Source: Chlorobium sp.
Lineage (GTDB): Bacteria; Bacteroidota; Chlorobiia; Chlorobiales; Chlorobiaceae
DNA: 39,482 nt
Assembly (NCBI GenBank): GCA_005843815.1
Contig: SZYA01000045.1
Span: forward strand, 1 to 39,482
Direction: 5' to 3'
Notes under the pieces: model-generated
Database searches by the model: none
Seen by the model: the letters and a program-made list of their open reading frames with translations, nothing else
What the model was told of the DNA's origin: nothing
Made by a program: the position numbers and the translations under genes
Shown here: piece by piece, positions 1 to 10,008 of the stretch
How positions within the stretch are numbered: the first letter of the stretch is position 1
Layout of the letters: each line of letters starts with the position of its first letter

Positions 1-55
1 TTTTAAGCCGGCACCAGTTACGACGAAAGAACAAGTCGCCATATTAAGAAAATAG
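1..55 (+). CDS. C-terminal fragment of an unidentified gene cut by the window edge
   Basis: Reading from base 2, the plus strand is open and encodes a short tail ending in KEQVAILRK before a TAG stop at 53-55. The composition looks like ordinary protein, and the stop lies about 24 bases from the end of the convergent PIN toxin gene. A second plus-strand frame is also open over this stretch, so the reading is not unique. I do not recognise the family from 17 residues. It could equally be non-coding. Confidence 0.25.
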   Translation, partial: FKPAPVTTKEQVAILRK

Positions 56-78
56 TGGCATAAAAAAAATAGTATGTT

Positions 79-456
79 TTAGTGAATAACTTCGATTGGA
101 TTTACCACGCTCAACCCTTCAATCCAATCAAAATCGGAGACATTACGAGTTACCAGTGTGAGCCGCTGTGTTAGTGCAGTAGCAGCAATAACAGAATCTC
201 CAACCGACATTTTTCGTTGCTGCCTAAGCTTGATTGCTGTAGTTACAATCCATGACGAAACAGGATAAAGTGTGGTTAGTTCAAAGAGTTGCGTTATATC
301 GCGTTTATCAAGTTCGTTGAGATGGTGATAGCCCAACACCTCAAGTCGGGTCATATCGGAAGCCATTACCTGTTGTTGAAAGCACCAGTCGCGCAATGGT
401 TGATACTTTGGCTGAATGGCATAAATAAAAATATTACTGTCGAGTAACCTCGCTAT
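79..456 (-). CDS. VapC-like PIN-domain ribonuclease toxin, non-standard start
   Basis: This is the toxin of a type II toxin-antitoxin pair; PIN toxins are Mg-dependent RNases that cleave tRNA or rRNA. The first canonical start in frame is a TTG at 396-394, but that would remove the first PIN strand. The same frame continues upstream and reads LLDSNIFIYAI, the usual PIN opening with its first catalytic Asp, back to an ATA codon at 456-454. That ATA overlaps the antitoxin stop as ATAG and follows a purine-rich AGGGAGAG. Counted from the ATA the protein has 125 residues, with Asp6, Glu39, Asp87 and the TRNVSDF segment near 83-89 forming the acidic centre. All catalytic positions look intact. Either an AUA start is used, or an ATG was mutated and the toxin is weakened. 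The family call is firm and the start is not. Confidence 0.75.
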   Translation of the reverse strand: MARLLDSNIFIYAIQPKYQPLRDWCFQQQVMASDMTRLEVLGYHHLNELDKRDITQLFELTTLYPVSSWIVTTAIKLRQQRKMSVGDSVIAATALTQRLTLVTRNVSDFDWIEGLSVVNPIEVIH

Positions 457-725
457 TCTCTCCCTGGTAGTGGACGATCCTTCCGAATTTCACGTTGCCA
501 TGCTGCAGGATCTTCAATGCCCTGAAATGCACTGCCGCGTTGAGCAATTTCTGTCATCAACTGTGCTAATTTTGGGCCATTTGGTTCATTGTTCTCACGA
601 GCCAATGATTGGGTTGATTGGTTTATTTTTAACGTGAGAAATTCCACAAAATGAAGCGCTTCTTCCTGCAGGGCAGGTGGAAGGGTTTTAACATTACTTA
701 GTAACTGTCGGGTAATGGCGCTCAT
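453..725 (-). CDS. VapB-like antitoxin, DUF2281-type
   Basis: This 90-residue protein is the antitoxin partner of the PIN toxin immediately downstream. The N-terminal half has the DUF2281 signature around residues 14-32, LPPALQEEALHFVEFL, an amphipathic helix found in antitoxins of VapBC-like pairs. The C-terminal tail (DPAAWQREIRKDRPLPGRE) is charged and Pro-rich, as expected for a flexible segment that wraps the toxin. Antitoxin-first order and stop-start overlap with the toxin indicate translational coupling. Such antitoxins normally repress their own promoter together with the toxin; I see no obvious operator in the 80 bases upstream. Confidence 0.75.
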   Translation of the reverse strand: MSAITRQLLSNVKTLPPALQEEALHFVEFLTLKINQSTQSLARENNEPNGPKLAQLMTEIAQRGSAFQGIEDPAAWQREIRKDRPLPGRE

Positions 726-1098
726 GGTTGCAACTCTTTTTATGACTCTTTGCCACTGTTGAATCGGGAATTATTGATTATCTCTATGGGTAAGTTTATC
801 TGTTTATTGTGCTCGAAAAAAATAGTTTTTCCAATTTTCTATCGTCGCGACTAAAAAAAAATACTTATCGCTCATTTTTCCATCCATTGAGCACTTTTCG
901 GGCAGCGGCAATGCCATTTTATTTGCGACCATCTTCATAAGGTCTCCGTTCCGAATGAATTGCCTTACAGACAACTTGCAAGACGAATGTTTCAGCCACG
1001 TTCAGTATAAACCACCACCAGCAGACAACACTTTTCAGAACGCTCAACGATCAATATATCGAAGCTTAAAACAAATTGTTTACCGCGACAACAAACGC
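726..1098. other. 373-bp intergenic stretch between the VapBC-like pair and the Na/Pi transporter gene
   Basis: AT-rich DNA separating the promoter side of the antitoxin from the 3' end of the minus-strand transporter gene. Apart from one weak short ORF on the minus strand (804-938, listed separately) I see no gene, tRNA or clear palindrome. It may be a relic of accessory DNA that came with the toxin-antitoxin module. Confidence 0.4.
804..938 (-). CDS. Possible 44-residue small ORF, unknown
   Basis: An ATG at 938-936 follows GGAG with about five bases between, a reasonable ribosome binding site, and opens a 44-codon frame ending in TAA at 804. The product begins MKMVANKMALPLPEK and ends in an aromatic, basic stretch. 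I recognise no family. It is on the same strand as the VapBC-like pair and upstream of it, so it could be an accessory leader or a gene relic. The ribosome binding site is the only positive evidence. Confidence 0.2.
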   Translation of the reverse strand: MKMVANKMALPLPEKCSMDGKMSDKYFFLVATIENWKNYFFRAQ

Positions 1099-2799
1099 TT
1101 ACTGTTCTTCTTTCCCTGAAGCAAGCATACTATTCGCAATACTTTTACAGTAATGGTGCAGTTGTTGCAGAAGATTGATGATCTCCATGTGAATGTTATG
1201 CGTAATCTCTGCTTCAGGGAGGCGGCTGACTCTTTTCAGATGAGCAATTTCAGCCTGCGCAACAAGCTGTTTAAAGTGATCATCACCCTTGAAAAGCTCT
1301 TCAGCCTGAAACGCATCCATACTTTTCAGGGCCTCGGCAAGCTGTTCACTTTCCTGGCAGACAAAAGTATGCATCTCCTTCAGCTCACGTTTACCCTCTT
1401 CACTCAAATCGCCTTTCAGGCCCCTTTTTTTATGAACAAGTTTCTCGGCAAGTGACTCAATCACATCACCGATTGATTCGAGCTCCTTAACAATGTTCAT
1501 GAATGCAAAGAGCTCCCTTGATTCTCGTTCACTAAGCTCACTGCGGCTTATTTTAATGAGATAATCAGAGATACGGGTATCAAGAAAATCAAGCTTCTCC
1601 TCTCTCATACTTATCCCCTTGATGACGGAAAGTTTCGGGAACACCTCATCCCGACCAGGCTCGCTGTTGATAACGGGGTAGAGTGAGGCATGCACCATTT
1701 TACTGGCGATGCCACCCATTCTTGCCACCTCAGCCCTTGCATAACTGAGAGCGAGAACAGGGGTAGAGATCGCTGACTCTTTGAGATACCAGACGGCTGG
1801 AATCAGCCTGGTCTCATCTGGATCATCCGGAAGCATCCAGTAAAGCAGTCGATCAAAGAGCGAAATAAAGGGAAGAAAAAAAATCGACATGAACAGATTG
1901 ATCAGCAGATGAGCATTGGCAATCTGCCGAGGCACTTCAAGGGCAAGTTTTCCGGTGCCAAACCCCTCTCTTAATGGTGAAAGCAGACGGACCAACTCTG
2001 AAAATTGTGCAATGAATGGTGAAAAGAGGAGCACTCCTGTCACATTGAAAAGCACCTGGGCCAATGCCACCCTTTTGGCAGCATGCTGCATCCCCGAACT
2101 TGCCAGCACAGCCGTAATACAGGTTCCAATATTTGCGCCAAGCAGCAGGGCAATACCTGCGTCAAGGGTAAGCGAACCCTGTAGTGCAAGAGTGATGATA
2201 ATACCAATAAACGCTCCGCTGCTCTGCATAAGAGCAGTTAAACCCATTCCAGCGATAACACCGATCAATGGATTATCCAGATACTGAAAGAGGGAGAGAA
2301 AGGGGGCATAGTGCTGCAGCGGGTAGACCGCTTCAGACATCACCTTAAGTCCAAAAAAAAGAAGTCCAAACCCCGAGACAGCCTGGCCTGTAAAGCGCAG
2401 TGATTCCGATTTTCCCAGAATGCTGAAGGCAAAACCCACAGCAAAAATCGTCAGTGCATAGTCATGCAATCGGAATGCCACAAGCTGGGCCATGGCTGTT
2501 GTACCTATTTCAGCGCCAAGAATCACGGCCAGAGCCTGAGTGCTGGTCATAAAGCGGGATTGCACAAGACCGACAAGAATAGCAATAATAGTACTGCTGC
2601 TCTGAACAATCATGGTGGCAAATGCTCCGGAAAAGAGCCCGTAGAACCGGTTCCGGGATATCTTCGAAACCAGTTGCCGCACCCGCTCACCAGATGCCTT
2701 TTTCAGCCCGCTGCTCATCATCCTGATACCAAACAGAAACAGTGCCAGTCCCCCACTAAAAAGAGTAGCTATGCCTGGCAACGAAAGTGTTTCTTGCAT
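1099..2799 (-). CDS. Na/Pi cotransporter family protein with PhoU-like tail
   Basis: The 566-residue membrane protein belongs to the NptA/YjbB group of Na-dependent phosphate transporters. The N-terminal 320 residues are strongly hydrophobic and contain the duplicated transport unit: the first repeat carries the QSSST motif at 66-70 and the second carries a matching LMQSSG near 190. The first helix has the typical GLALFLFGIRMM sequence. From about 340 to the end the protein is soluble and helical, as expected for a PhoU-like regulatory domain. In bacteria this architecture usually mediates phosphate uptake or export across the inner membrane. It stands alone, divergent from the NUDIX gene with a 170-base gap between them. 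The start is the ATG at 2799-2797. Confidence 0.9.
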   Translation of the reverse strand: MQETLSLPGIATLFSGGLALFLFGIRMMSSGLKKASGERVRQLVSKISRNRFYGLFSGAFATMIVQSSSTIIAILVGLVQSRFMTSTQALAVILGAEIGTTAMAQLVAFRLHDYALTIFAVGFAFSILGKSESLRFTGQAVSGFGLLFFGLKVMSEAVYPLQHYAPFLSLFQYLDNPLIGVIAGMGLTALMQSSGAFIGIIITLALQGSLTLDAGIALLLGANIGTCITAVLASSGMQHAAKRVALAQVLFNVTGVLLFSPFIAQFSELVRLLSPLREGFGTGKLALEVPRQIANAHLLINLFMSIFFLPFISLFDRLLYWMLPDDPDETRLIPAVWYLKESAISTPVLALSYARAEVARMGGIASKMVHASLYPVINSEPGRDEVFPKLSVIKGISMREEKLDFLDTRISDYLIKISRSELSERESRELFAFMNIVKELESIGDVIESLAEKLVHKKRGLKGDLSEEGKRELKEMHTFVCQESEQLAEALKSMDAFQAEELFKGDDHFKQLVAQAEIAHLKRVSRLPEAEITHNIHMEIINLLQQLHHYCKSIANSMLASGKEEQ

Positions 2800-2972
2800 G
2801 ATATCAAGTGCTTTAATATTCTATAATGGTTTTACAACCAGATTTCCCAACTCTAAGTATAGCGATGAATGATTTATAACCATCTTTCCAGGGTAGTACC
2901 CAAAGATATGGATATTTTTTTGCATTCTGCGAACATCTGCCTTACCTTGGCTCAACTCTATATACTGACAAT

Positions 2973-3383
2973 ATGCCCAAAGCCACCGTTGCCGCTATCA
3001 TCACTCCAGAAGATGGAACGCCCGATCTGATTCTGCTGACAAAACGAAGTGTTCGCCCTTTTCAGGGACACTGGTGCCTGCCGGGTGGGCACATTGACGA
3101 TTATGAAACTGCTCAAGATGCTGTGGTGCGGGAGGTGATGGAGGAGACCGGCCTTCGCTTTACCAGACCCATCTTCCTCGCCTTCTTCGACGAAATCTTT
3201 CCAGAACACAACTTTCATGCTGTAGCGCTCGCATTTTACGGCAGAGGAACAGGTGCGCCTGAATTAATGCCCGACGAGGTAGAGGAGATTGCCTGGTTTA
3301 CCCTGGATGAAGCCCTTGCCATGCCACTTGCTTTCAATCACTTGCAGATACTTCAACGCTATGCAGAACATCGCGCCCTGTAA
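2973..3383 (+). CDS. NUDIX hydrolase
   Basis: A 136-residue protein with a complete Nudix box at 39-61: Gly39, Glu45, then REVMEETGL at 53-61 fits GX5EX7REUXEEXGU exactly. The three Glu of the REVMEE core bind the Mg or Mn that assists hydrolysis of a nucleoside diphosphate-X bond. Upstream of the box, [11 protein letters not shown] is the usual substrate-side strand. The substrate cannot be deduced; small single-domain members include MutT-like sanitisers and nucleotide-sugar or ADP-ribose hydrolases. The last 23 bases overlap the start of the downstream lipoprotein gene, which suggests co-transcription. Confidence 0.88.
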   Translation: MPKATVAAIITPEDGTPDLILLTKRSVRPFQGHWCLPGGHIDDYETAQDAVVREVMEETGLRFTRPIFLAFFDEIFPEHNFHAVALAFYGRGTGAPELMPDEVEEIAWFTLDEALAMPLAFNHLQILQRYAEHRAL

Positions 3384-4254
3384 AAATTTTGTGCCATTGA
3401 TGCTCTCCTTTCTGTTGCTGATTGCATCAGGATGTACACAAAATCAGCTCGATCACACCGGAAATACGCCAGCAAAACCTCACATTGTAAGCTTGGCGCC
3501 AAGTCTGACGGAGATGATTTTTGCCATTGGGGCTGGCGATCAGCTTGTTGGCAGAACCACCGCCTGCGACTGGCCTGCGGCAGCAGCAAAGGTTCCGGTT
3601 GTCGGCGCATTCGGTCGCCCATCACTGGAGATGCTGGCCTCAATCCATCCTGATCTGGTGGTTGATGTCGATCTGGCGGACGAAGAGATGGGCAAGAAAA
3701 TAGCAGCCCTTGGCATTCATCGCGAGAGCATCACCTGCAGATCGCCGGACGACGTTCCCACTGCCTTACAGAAACTCGGCAAACTGACAGGCCACAGCCG
3801 GGAGGCCGACAGCCTGGCGCTCACCATCAGCAATGGCCTGGCAACATTCAAAAAAAAGGCAGAGAGTTCCGGCAGCAAAAAGAGTGTCTATCTTGAAATC
3901 TGGGACGACCCCTTCTGGACTGGCGGCAAAGGCAGCTATACCTCCGCACTGATCGCCTACGCAGGTGGCAAGAATATCGGCGATGTGGTAAATAAAGAAT
4001 ATTTCGAGATCTCCCAGGAGTGGATCATCAAGCAAAACCCTGATGTGATCGCCTGCATGTATATGGCTCGCTCATCGTCAGTTGCCGAGAAGGTGATGAA
4101 CCGTCCCGGCTGGAGCTCCATTGCTGCTGTAAAAAACCATAACGTCTATGACAAGTTCGATAACAACCTGTTTCTGCGGCCCGGCCCGAGAGTGCTTGAA
4201 GGAATTACTCTCCTGAGCAACGTGATCTCTCCCCAAGCGCAACCTGCTCCCTGA
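3361..4254 (+). CDS. BtuF-like periplasmic substrate-binding lipoprotein
   Basis: This is a substrate-binding protein of the class that delivers cobalamin, haem or iron-siderophores to an ABC importer (PF01497). Starting at the ATG at 3361 gives 297 residues with a signal peptide ending in the lipobox IASGC, Cys25 being the lipidation site. A longer in-frame reading from 3289 lies inside the NUDIX gene and has no signal peptide, so it is rejected. ATG 3400 is a second possible start. The [20 protein letters not shown] segment is the classic first strand and helix of the family, and later segments read PDLVVD and GRPSLEML. No permease or ATPase lies nearby, so it works with a transporter encoded elsewhere. 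In green sulfur bacteria B12 uptake would be a reasonable role, but this is inference. Confidence 0.85.
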   Translation: MQNIAPCKNFVPLMLSFLLLIASGCTQNQLDHTGNTPAKPHIVSLAPSLTEMIFAIGAGDQLVGRTTACDWPAAAAKVPVVGAFGRPSLEMLASIHPDLVVDVDLADEEMGKKIAALGIHRESITCRSPDDVPTALQKLGKLTGHSREADSLALTISNGLATFKKKAESSGSKKSVYLEIWDDPFWTGGKGSYTSALIAYAGGKNIGDVVNKEYFEISQEWIIKQNPDVIACMYMARSSSVAEKVMNRPGWSSIAAVKNHNVYDKFDNNLFLRPGPRVLEGITLLSNVISPQAQPAP

Positions 4255-4332
4255 TTTTTTGGCAATCGCTATCAGAATCGGTGGTAATTTTTTTATCTTT
4301 GTGGCTTTAGCAGAACAAAACAGTATGCTGGC

Positions 4333-5592
4333 ATGAAGCGCTCCCCTCTGGTCATTTTACTCCTGACAGTGTTGCTCGATCTGATCGGATTCGGTATTGT
4401 GCTTCCGTTGCTGCCTACTTATGCCAAGGCGCTCGGCGCAAATCCCTTCATGATCGGACTGATTGCGGCGATTTTCTCCATCATGCAGTTTATTTTTTCC
4501 CCGATATGGGGCAAGTTGAGCGACAAGATTGGCCGTCGCCCAGTCATGCTGATCAGCATTTTCATTACCGCCATATCCTATCTGATGCTGGCACAGGCGA
4601 CCACCATTCCACTGCTCATTTTCGCCCGTGGCCTTTCGGGTACCGGCTCGGCCAACATTGCGGCCGCCCAGGCCTACATCACCGACGTTACCGACAGCAA
4701 AAGCCGCTCTGGTGCCATGGGTATGATTGGCGCGGCATTCGGTATTGGCTTTATCATTGGGCCGGTGGTTGGCGGAATGCTCAAGCACAATTATGGTATT
4801 GAAATGGTGGGCTATGTCGCCGCCACACTGATTTTTATCGACTTTGTGCTGGCTGTCTTTTTACTTCCCGAATCCAACAAGAGTGCCCGGAAAATCTCCA
4901 CTTTTTTTCTGAAAAAGTCAAAAGAAAATGACGCACCCAGGCAATCAATGCCTGGATATCTTGCTCAAAAAACAGAAGAGTATGGCGAAGGGCTGAAGCT
5001 GGTGTTCAGCTCGCGTCCACTGGCGCTGCTGATGATTGCCAACTTCATCTACACCGTAGCCATCGTCAATATGCAGCTCGCCTCGATTCTGCTCTGGAAA
5101 GAGTATTTTGGAGCTTCAGACCAGCAGATTGGTTACATTTTTGCTTATGTGGGCGTATGGTCAGTAGTGGTGCAAGGTGGCCTTATCGGCAAACTCATCA
5201 AAAAATTTGGTGAACATAAACTCTTTTTATGGGGACATATCTTCACCTTTGTCGGTGTCTTTTTTGTCCCGTTTGCTCCGCAGAGTTCACTCTTTTCCCT
5301 TGGCCTCGTTATCCTCTTCTTTTTTGCCATTGGCACCAGCCTCGTTGCGCCTATCAACCTCTCCATGATATCGCTCTACAGCTACAAACAGCAGCAGGGG
5401 CAGATTATGGGACTGTCACAATCAGTGAACTCGTTTGCCCGCATTATGGGGCCATTCAGCGGCAGCATCCTCTACGGCATGAATTTTCATGCTCCCTATA
5501 TTGTTGCAGGTGCATTAACCATTGTAGGAGCAGTCATTGCCACGAATCTCTTCAAATACAATATTGACGCACTTGACTCATCAAAAAGCTGA
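4333..5592 (+). CDS. MFS drug-efflux type transporter, TetA-like
   Basis: A 419-residue major facilitator with twelve predicted hydrophobic segments. The first helix carries [15 protein letters not shown], typical of the tetracycline/multidrug H+ antiporter branch. Motif A lies at 60-70 as [11 protein letters not shown], between helices 2 and 3. [13 protein letters not shown] stretch in helix 5 is motif C of drug/H+ antiporters. The central loop near 185-215 is long, basic and hydrophilic, as expected for the cytoplasmic link between the two six-helix bundles. The actual substrate is unknown. It is followed after 33 bases by an oxidoreductase with a clear GAGGAG ribosome binding site. Confidence 0.87.
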   Translation: MKRSPLVILLLTVLLDLIGFGIVLPLLPTYAKALGANPFMIGLIAAIFSIMQFIFSPIWGKLSDKIGRRPVMLISIFITAISYLMLAQATTIPLLIFARGLSGTGSANIAAAQAYITDVTDSKSRSGAMGMIGAAFGIGFIIGPVVGGMLKHNYGIEMVGYVAATLIFIDFVLAVFLLPESNKSARKISTFFLKKSKENDAPRQSMPGYLAQKTEEYGEGLKLVFSSRPLALLMIANFIYTVAIVNMQLASILLWKEYFGASDQQIGYIFAYVGVWSVVVQGGLIGKLIKKFGEHKLFLWGHIFTFVGVFFVPFAPQSSLFSLGLVILFFFAIGTSLVAPINLSMISLYSYKQQQGQIMGLSQSVNSFARIMGPFSGSILYGMNFHAPYIVAGALTIVGAVIATNLFKYNIDALDSSKS

Positions 5593-5625
5593 TTCATCCA
5601 CCATATCGATAGAGGAGAGTAACGT

Positions 5626-6660
5626 ATGAATATTGGAGTTATTGGTGTAGGCAAGCTGGGTGAGTTTCACACGAAGTTGCTCGCCGAAATAGCAGAAGAT
5701 CAACCTGATGTTCATCTGGCGGGCATTTATGATCTCGACACCAAATGGGCTGAAGAGATGGCAACAAGATATAATGTCCTCCTCCTCAACTCACTTGAGC
5801 AGCTTGCAGAAGAGTGTGATGCCGCCATTATTGCCACAACCACAAGCTCACATTTCGCCATTGCAAAGCGACTGCTTGGCGAAGGGCTGCACCTTTTCAT
5901 TGAAAAGCCAATAACAACAACGGTTGAAGAGGCTGATGAGTTGATTCGGCTTGAAACTGAACAGAAGGTTCGCATACAGGTTGGCCACATCGAGCGCTTC
6001 AACCCCGCACTGCGCGCCGTTGAGGCTAAAATCGGTCGTCCTGTCTATATCCAGGCTGAGCGACTGACCGGCTTCTCAAAGAGGGTAACGGATGTCTCTG
6101 TTGTGCTCGACCTGATGATTCACGACATTGATCTGGTGCTCTCCCTCATCCAGTCCGATATCAAACATATTGCCGCTTCGGGAGTCAAGGTCTTCTCCAA
6201 CCAGCTTGACATGGCGACGGCCAGAATCGATTTTGTCAACGGTGCCACGGCAAACGTGACGGCAAGCCGACTCAGCCGCAGCCGGATGCGAAAGCTTCGC
6301 TTCTTTTGCAACAATCCAAAAAGCTACGCATCACTCGATTTAACCACTGGCAAATCGGAGGTCTTCAGGCTTGTAAGGGAGGAAGAGGTCTCATCAAAAA
6401 ATCCCCTGAAATCTTTTGCTGCACGAAAAATTCTGGAACAGTTCGGCGAAATTCATGATACGATGGAGGGGATGACGCTCGACTACATCCATCCGGAAGT
6501 ACCAAAAGTTAATGCGCTGCGTGACGAACTTGAACATTTTATAACGGCAATCAGGGATAACACTCCAACGGCAGTCACCTCAGCGGACGGCCGCAGGGCA
6601 CTCATGGTTGCAGGCAGAATTGCGGAGGAGATTGCCGCCAATGCCACTTCGCAAGAGTGA
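5626..6660 (+). CDS. Gfo/Idh/MocA family NAD(P)-dependent oxidoreductase
   Basis: The 344-residue protein has the N-terminal Rossmann fold with GVGKLG at 7-12. The EKP motif at 93-95 is the cofactor and catalytic Lys signature of the family, and GHIERFNP follows at 120-127. MIHDID around 164-169 holds the His-Asp of the active site in the C-terminal alpha/beta domain. Family members oxidise or reduce sugars, inositols or sugar-nucleotides. The GHIERFNP form is common in proteins annotated as UDP-GlcNAc or related sugar-nucleotide 3-dehydrogenases, so a cell-envelope sugar substrate is plausible but unproven. The start has a strong GAGGAG site. It is followed by the CCA-adding enzyme after 25 bases. 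Confidence 0.88.
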   Translation: MNIGVIGVGKLGEFHTKLLAEIAEDQPDVHLAGIYDLDTKWAEEMATRYNVLLLNSLEQLAEECDAAIIATTTSSHFAIAKRLLGEGLHLFIEKPITTTVEEADELIRLETEQKVRIQVGHIERFNPALRAVEAKIGRPVYIQAERLTGFSKRVTDVSVVLDLMIHDIDLVLSLIQSDIKHIAASGVKVFSNQLDMATARIDFVNGATANVTASRLSRSRMRKLRFFCNNPKSYASLDLTTGKSEVFRLVREEEVSSKNPLKSFAARKILEQFGEIHDTMEGMTLDYIHPEVPKVNALRDELEHFITAIRDNTPTAVTSADGRRALMVAGRIAEEIAANATSQE

Positions 6661-6685
6661 CTGACCATTGCATAGCTAACCTGTC

Positions 6686-8113
6686 ATGACCCAACACTCA
6701 CTACCCGCCATACCCGAGCTGCTTTACCGGATAGGCGATCTTGCCGACAAGAGTGGTACCGCCTGTTACCTGGTCGGTGGTTACGTGCGCGACATGCTCA
6801 TGCAGAGGCCCTGCACCGACATTGATATTATGGTGATCGGTGACCCTGTTCCTTTTGCAAAAACCCTACACGATGAGCTGCACGGCAGAAATTTTGTCCT
6901 CTTTGAACGATTTCGCACGACACAGATGGAACTCTCTGACCCCATCTATGGCAGTTTCAAGGTTGAGCTGGTCGGTGCCCGAAAAGAGTCCTATAACAAC
7001 GATTCGAGAAAACCGGTAACTCTCATCGGAACGCTTGACGACGATCTTTCACGACGGGATTTCACCATCAACGCACTGGCTCTCACGCTCAACAGTGAGG
7101 GACGAAACCAGATCATTGACCACTTTCACGGTATTGATGATATCGGGGCAAGAATCCTGAGAACACCGCTTGACCCCGAGCAGACCTTTTCAGACGACCC
7201 GCTTCGCATGATGCGAACCGCCCGTTTTGCGGCACAGCTCAACTTCAAGCCTCTTCCTGAAGTGCTGGATGCGATGAAGTTAATGTGCGATCGGATAACG
7301 ATTGTTTCGATGGAGAGAGTCAGTCAAGAGTTCCTTAAAATCATGCTCTCCCCTCGCCCCTCAATCGGCCTCACCATCCTCTACGAAACAGGGTTACTGA
7401 GGGAGTTGATGCCTGAAGTGGCAGCAATGGCCGGCATTGAGCAGGTGGATGGCATGGGGCACAAGGATACCCTTTTCCACACCTTTCAGGTGATTGACAA
7501 TGTTGCCGCACACTCCCAAAACCTCTGGCTCCGCATTGCCGCACTGCTGCACGATATTGCCAAACCGGTCACAAAACGGTTCACAAAAAGCGCAGGGTGG
7601 ACATTTCATGGCCATGATGCCGTCGGCATAAAATTTGTCTCAAAAATTTTCAGATATATGCGCTGGCCGCTCGATCCGCTCGACTATGTCCAAAAGATGG
7701 TGCGCCTTCACCATCGCCCCATTCCCCTGTCGAAAGATGAGATCAGCGATTCGGCCATCCGGCGGCTCATGTTTGATGCAGGAGAGAATCTGCAGGATCT
7801 GATGAGCCTTTGCAAAGCAGATGTGACCAGCAAAAATCCGAAAAAGGTCTCACGAATCATGAGCAATTTCAGGCTTGTTGAGTCAAAAATTGCGGAGGTT
7901 GGGGAAAAAGATCAGCTTGCCAAATGGCGCCCGCCGGTCAGTGGCGAAGATATCATGGGGCTTTTGGGTCTGCCGGAAGGAAAAACGGTAGGCATCATCA
8001 AAAAGAGGATGGAAAATGCCGTGATCGACGGGCTGATCCCTTATGATCGAGATGCTGCTCTCGACTTCATCCGGCAGATATATAAGGAGATGAAAAATTC
8101 CGAAACCCCATGA
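6686..8113 (+). CDS. CCA-adding tRNA nucleotidyltransferase with HD domain
   Basis: A 475-residue class II nucleotidyltransferase that builds or repairs the CCA end of tRNA, or a close poly(A) polymerase relative. The head domain has GGYVRD at 31-36 and the metal-binding DID at 45-47. RRDFTINA at 123-130 is the conserved nucleotide-binding segment. The neck follows at 170-250 with DPLRMMRTARFAAQLNF. A C-terminal HD domain carries LLHDIAKP around 287-294 and a further HHRP near residue 344, so the enzyme may also have phosphohydrolase activity. The length and domain order fit HD-containing bacterial CCA enzymes, but the tRNA nucleotidyltransferase and poly(A) polymerase choices cannot be separated by eye. 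Confidence 0.9.
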   Translation: MTQHSLPAIPELLYRIGDLADKSGTACYLVGGYVRDMLMQRPCTDIDIMVIGDPVPFAKTLHDELHGRNFVLFERFRTTQMELSDPIYGSFKVELVGARKESYNNDSRKPVTLIGTLDDDLSRRDFTINALALTLNSEGRNQIIDHFHGIDDIGARILRTPLDPEQTFSDDPLRMMRTARFAAQLNFKPLPEVLDAMKLMCDRITIVSMERVSQEFLKIMLSPRPSIGLTILYETGLLRELMPEVAAMAGIEQVDGMGHKDTLFHTFQVIDNVAAHSQNLWLRIAALLHDIAKPVTKRFTKSAGWTFHGHDAVGIKFVSKIFRYMRWPLDPLDYVQKMVRLHHRPIPLSKDEISDSAIRRLMFDAGENLQDLMSLCKADVTSKNPKKVSRIMSNFRLVESKIAEVGEKDQLAKWRPPVSGEDIMGLLGLPEGKTVGIIKKRMENAVIDGLIPYDRDAALDFIRQIYKEMKNSETP

Positions 8114-8176
8114 ATTTCATGGCTTCGGTCATTATATTGCATAAATTTTCGAAAACACACTAAACCGACCCCACAA

Positions 8177-9481
8177 GTGATTCCACGTTATTCACCCAAA
8201 GATATCTCGGCAATCTGGACTGACGAAGCTAAATTTGAGCGTTGGCTCCAGCTTGAAATCGCTGCTGTAGAGGCACGTATGGAGGCTGGTGTTGTGCCTG
8301 CTGAGGCGTATGCGGTCATCAAAGAAAAAGCCACCTTCAATGTTGCTGAAATTCTTGAGATTGAGAAGGAGACGAAACACGATGTTATAGCCTTTTTGAC
8401 CAACGTCGCCAATAATGTCGGGCCCGAATCGCGCTACATTCACGAAGGGTTAACCTCGTCGGATGTTGGCGATACGTCGCTCGCCATGCAGATGCGCGAT
8501 GCCGGCAAAATTCTGGTTGCCGATATTGAGCGCCTTGTTGAGGTACTTGCCAAACGGGCAGTAGAGTTTAAATACACCATTGAGATGGGCAGAACCCATG
8601 GCATTCATGCCGAGCCAACCACCTTTGGCTTGAAGCTGCTGCTCTGGCACCAGGAGATGCTCCGTAACCTCGAACGGATGAAAAAGGCTGTCGCCACAAT
8701 CTCTGTCGGCAAAATCTCCGGAGCGGTCGGCACCTATCAGCACCTTTCGCCCGATATTGAAGCCGCAGTATGCCAGAAACTTGGCCTGACCCCCTCATCC
8801 ATTTCGACCCAGATTCTCCAGCGCGACCGCCACGCTGAATATGCCACAACCCTTGCCATCATCGCCTCTTCCATCGAAAAGTTCTCGGTTGAACTGCGCC
8901 ACCTGCAAAGAACTGAAGTTCGTGAAGCCGAGGAGTTTTTTAGCAAGGGGCAGAAAGGAAGTTCGGCCATGCCTCACAAGCGCAACCCCATTACCTTCGA
9001 GCGCCTTACCGGCCTTGCCCGTGTGGTCCGCTCCAACTCCATCGCGGCAATGGAAAATGTTGCACTCTGGCATGAACGGGATATCTCCCACTCCTCGGTT
9101 GAACGCATTATCATGCCCGACTCTACAACAGCCCTCTGCTACATGCTGCGTACCTTCAGCGAAGCCGTCGATACACTGCTTGTCTATCCGGAGAGAATGG
9201 AGGAGAACTTCAACTCATCCTACGGCCTGACCACCTCACAAACCGTCCTGCTTGCCCTTACGGCGAAAGGGTTGACTCGTGAAGTGGCATACAAGCTTGT
9301 GCAGCGTAACGCCATGGAGAGCTGGTCAACCAAGGTACACCTGCGTGACTTGCTGCTGAAAGATGAAGAGTTGCTGAACTATCTCACTGCTGACGATATC
9401 GCCCGACTCTTCAGCGCTGAAACAATTCTTGGGAAGTTGAAAAACAGTGTTGATATTATCTTCAAACGTAACGGACTATGA
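8177..9481 (+). CDS. purB: Adenylosuccinate lyase
   Basis: PurB catalyses two eliminations of fumarate in purine synthesis: SAICAR to AICAR, and adenylosuccinate to AMP. The 434-residue protein has the fumarase/aspartase superfamily signature [11 protein letters not shown] at 261-271, whose flexible serine loop supplies the catalytic base. The segments KHDV at 67-70 and [10 protein letters not shown] at 138-147 hold the active-site histidines. The length is normal for bacterial PurB. The start is GTG at 8177 ([10 protein letters not shown]), the usual N-terminus of the family; no strong ribosome binding site precedes it. The stop overlaps the DoxX start by four bases (ATGA), so the two are translationally coupled. 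Confidence 0.96.
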   Translation: MIPRYSPKDISAIWTDEAKFERWLQLEIAAVEARMEAGVVPAEAYAVIKEKATFNVAEILEIEKETKHDVIAFLTNVANNVGPESRYIHEGLTSSDVGDTSLAMQMRDAGKILVADIERLVEVLAKRAVEFKYTIEMGRTHGIHAEPTTFGLKLLLWHQEMLRNLERMKKAVATISVGKISGAVGTYQHLSPDIEAAVCQKLGLTPSSISTQILQRDRHAEYATTLAIIASSIEKFSVELRHLQRTEVREAEEFFSKGQKGSSAMPHKRNPITFERLTGLARVVRSNSIAAMENVALWHERDISHSSVERIIMPDSTTALCYMLRTFSEAVDTLLVYPERMEENFNSSYGLTTSQTVLLALTAKGLTREVAYKLVQRNAMESWSTKVHLRDLLLKDEELLNYLTADDIARLFSAETILGKLKNSVDIIFKRNGL

Positions 9482-9960
9482 GTGAAGAAAAGAGACATCG
9501 TCTGACTGGAAAAATTGGCATAACCCTTTTTCTGCTTGGACGATATCTTTTTGCATCTTTTTTTCTGTATGGCTTCTGGCACAAGCTGGTAAAGGGGTGG
9601 TTGTGGAGCGACCTCATGGAGCGGTTTTTCATCAAGAGACTTGGTGAACTTTCCGCTGGCTCATTTCAGGCGGGCTACCTGGAACACTTTGCTATTCCCT
9701 GTGCGGTGCCGATTGCCTGGGTTGTGACCGTTGGCGAACTTGTTATCGGAATCTGCCTGATTCTGGGGTTGACGGTCAGGGCAAATGCAGCATTTGCCCT
9801 GTTTCTGGTACTCAATTTCGCGGCTGGGGGTTATTATAACCTCACACTGCCACCCTTCATGCTCTTCGCTCTCCTGATGATGCTCTTCCCGTCAGGCCAC
9901 TGGCTCGGGATGGACAAGCAACTCCACCGCAAGTACCCCTACTCAATCTGGTTCAGGTAA
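9478..9960 (+). CDS. DoxX family membrane protein
   Basis: A 160-residue protein with four hydrophobic segments and the DoxX-like arrangement: [17 protein letters not shown] near 21-37, a periplasmic stretch, and then [19 protein letters not shown]-like helices. DoxX proteins are found in thiol and quinone redox complexes, including thiosulfate:quinone oxidoreductase subunits and stress-linked membrane complexes. A thiosulfate link would suit a sulfur-oxidising phototroph, but the sequence does not show it. The gene overlaps purB by ATGA, which suggests co-expression rather than shared function. Confidence 0.75.
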   Translation: MSEEKRHRLTGKIGITLFLLGRYLFASFFLYGFWHKLVKGWLWSDLMERFFIKRLGELSAGSFQAGYLEHFAIPCAVPIAWVVTVGELVIGICLILGLTVRANAAFALFLVLNFAAGGYYNLTLPPFMLFALLMMLFPSGHWLGMDKQLHRKYPYSIWFR

Positions 9961-10008
9961 ATCCTGTTCCTTGCCAAAACCAATTCTCAATTTTTTTGGT
10001 GGCGGGAG

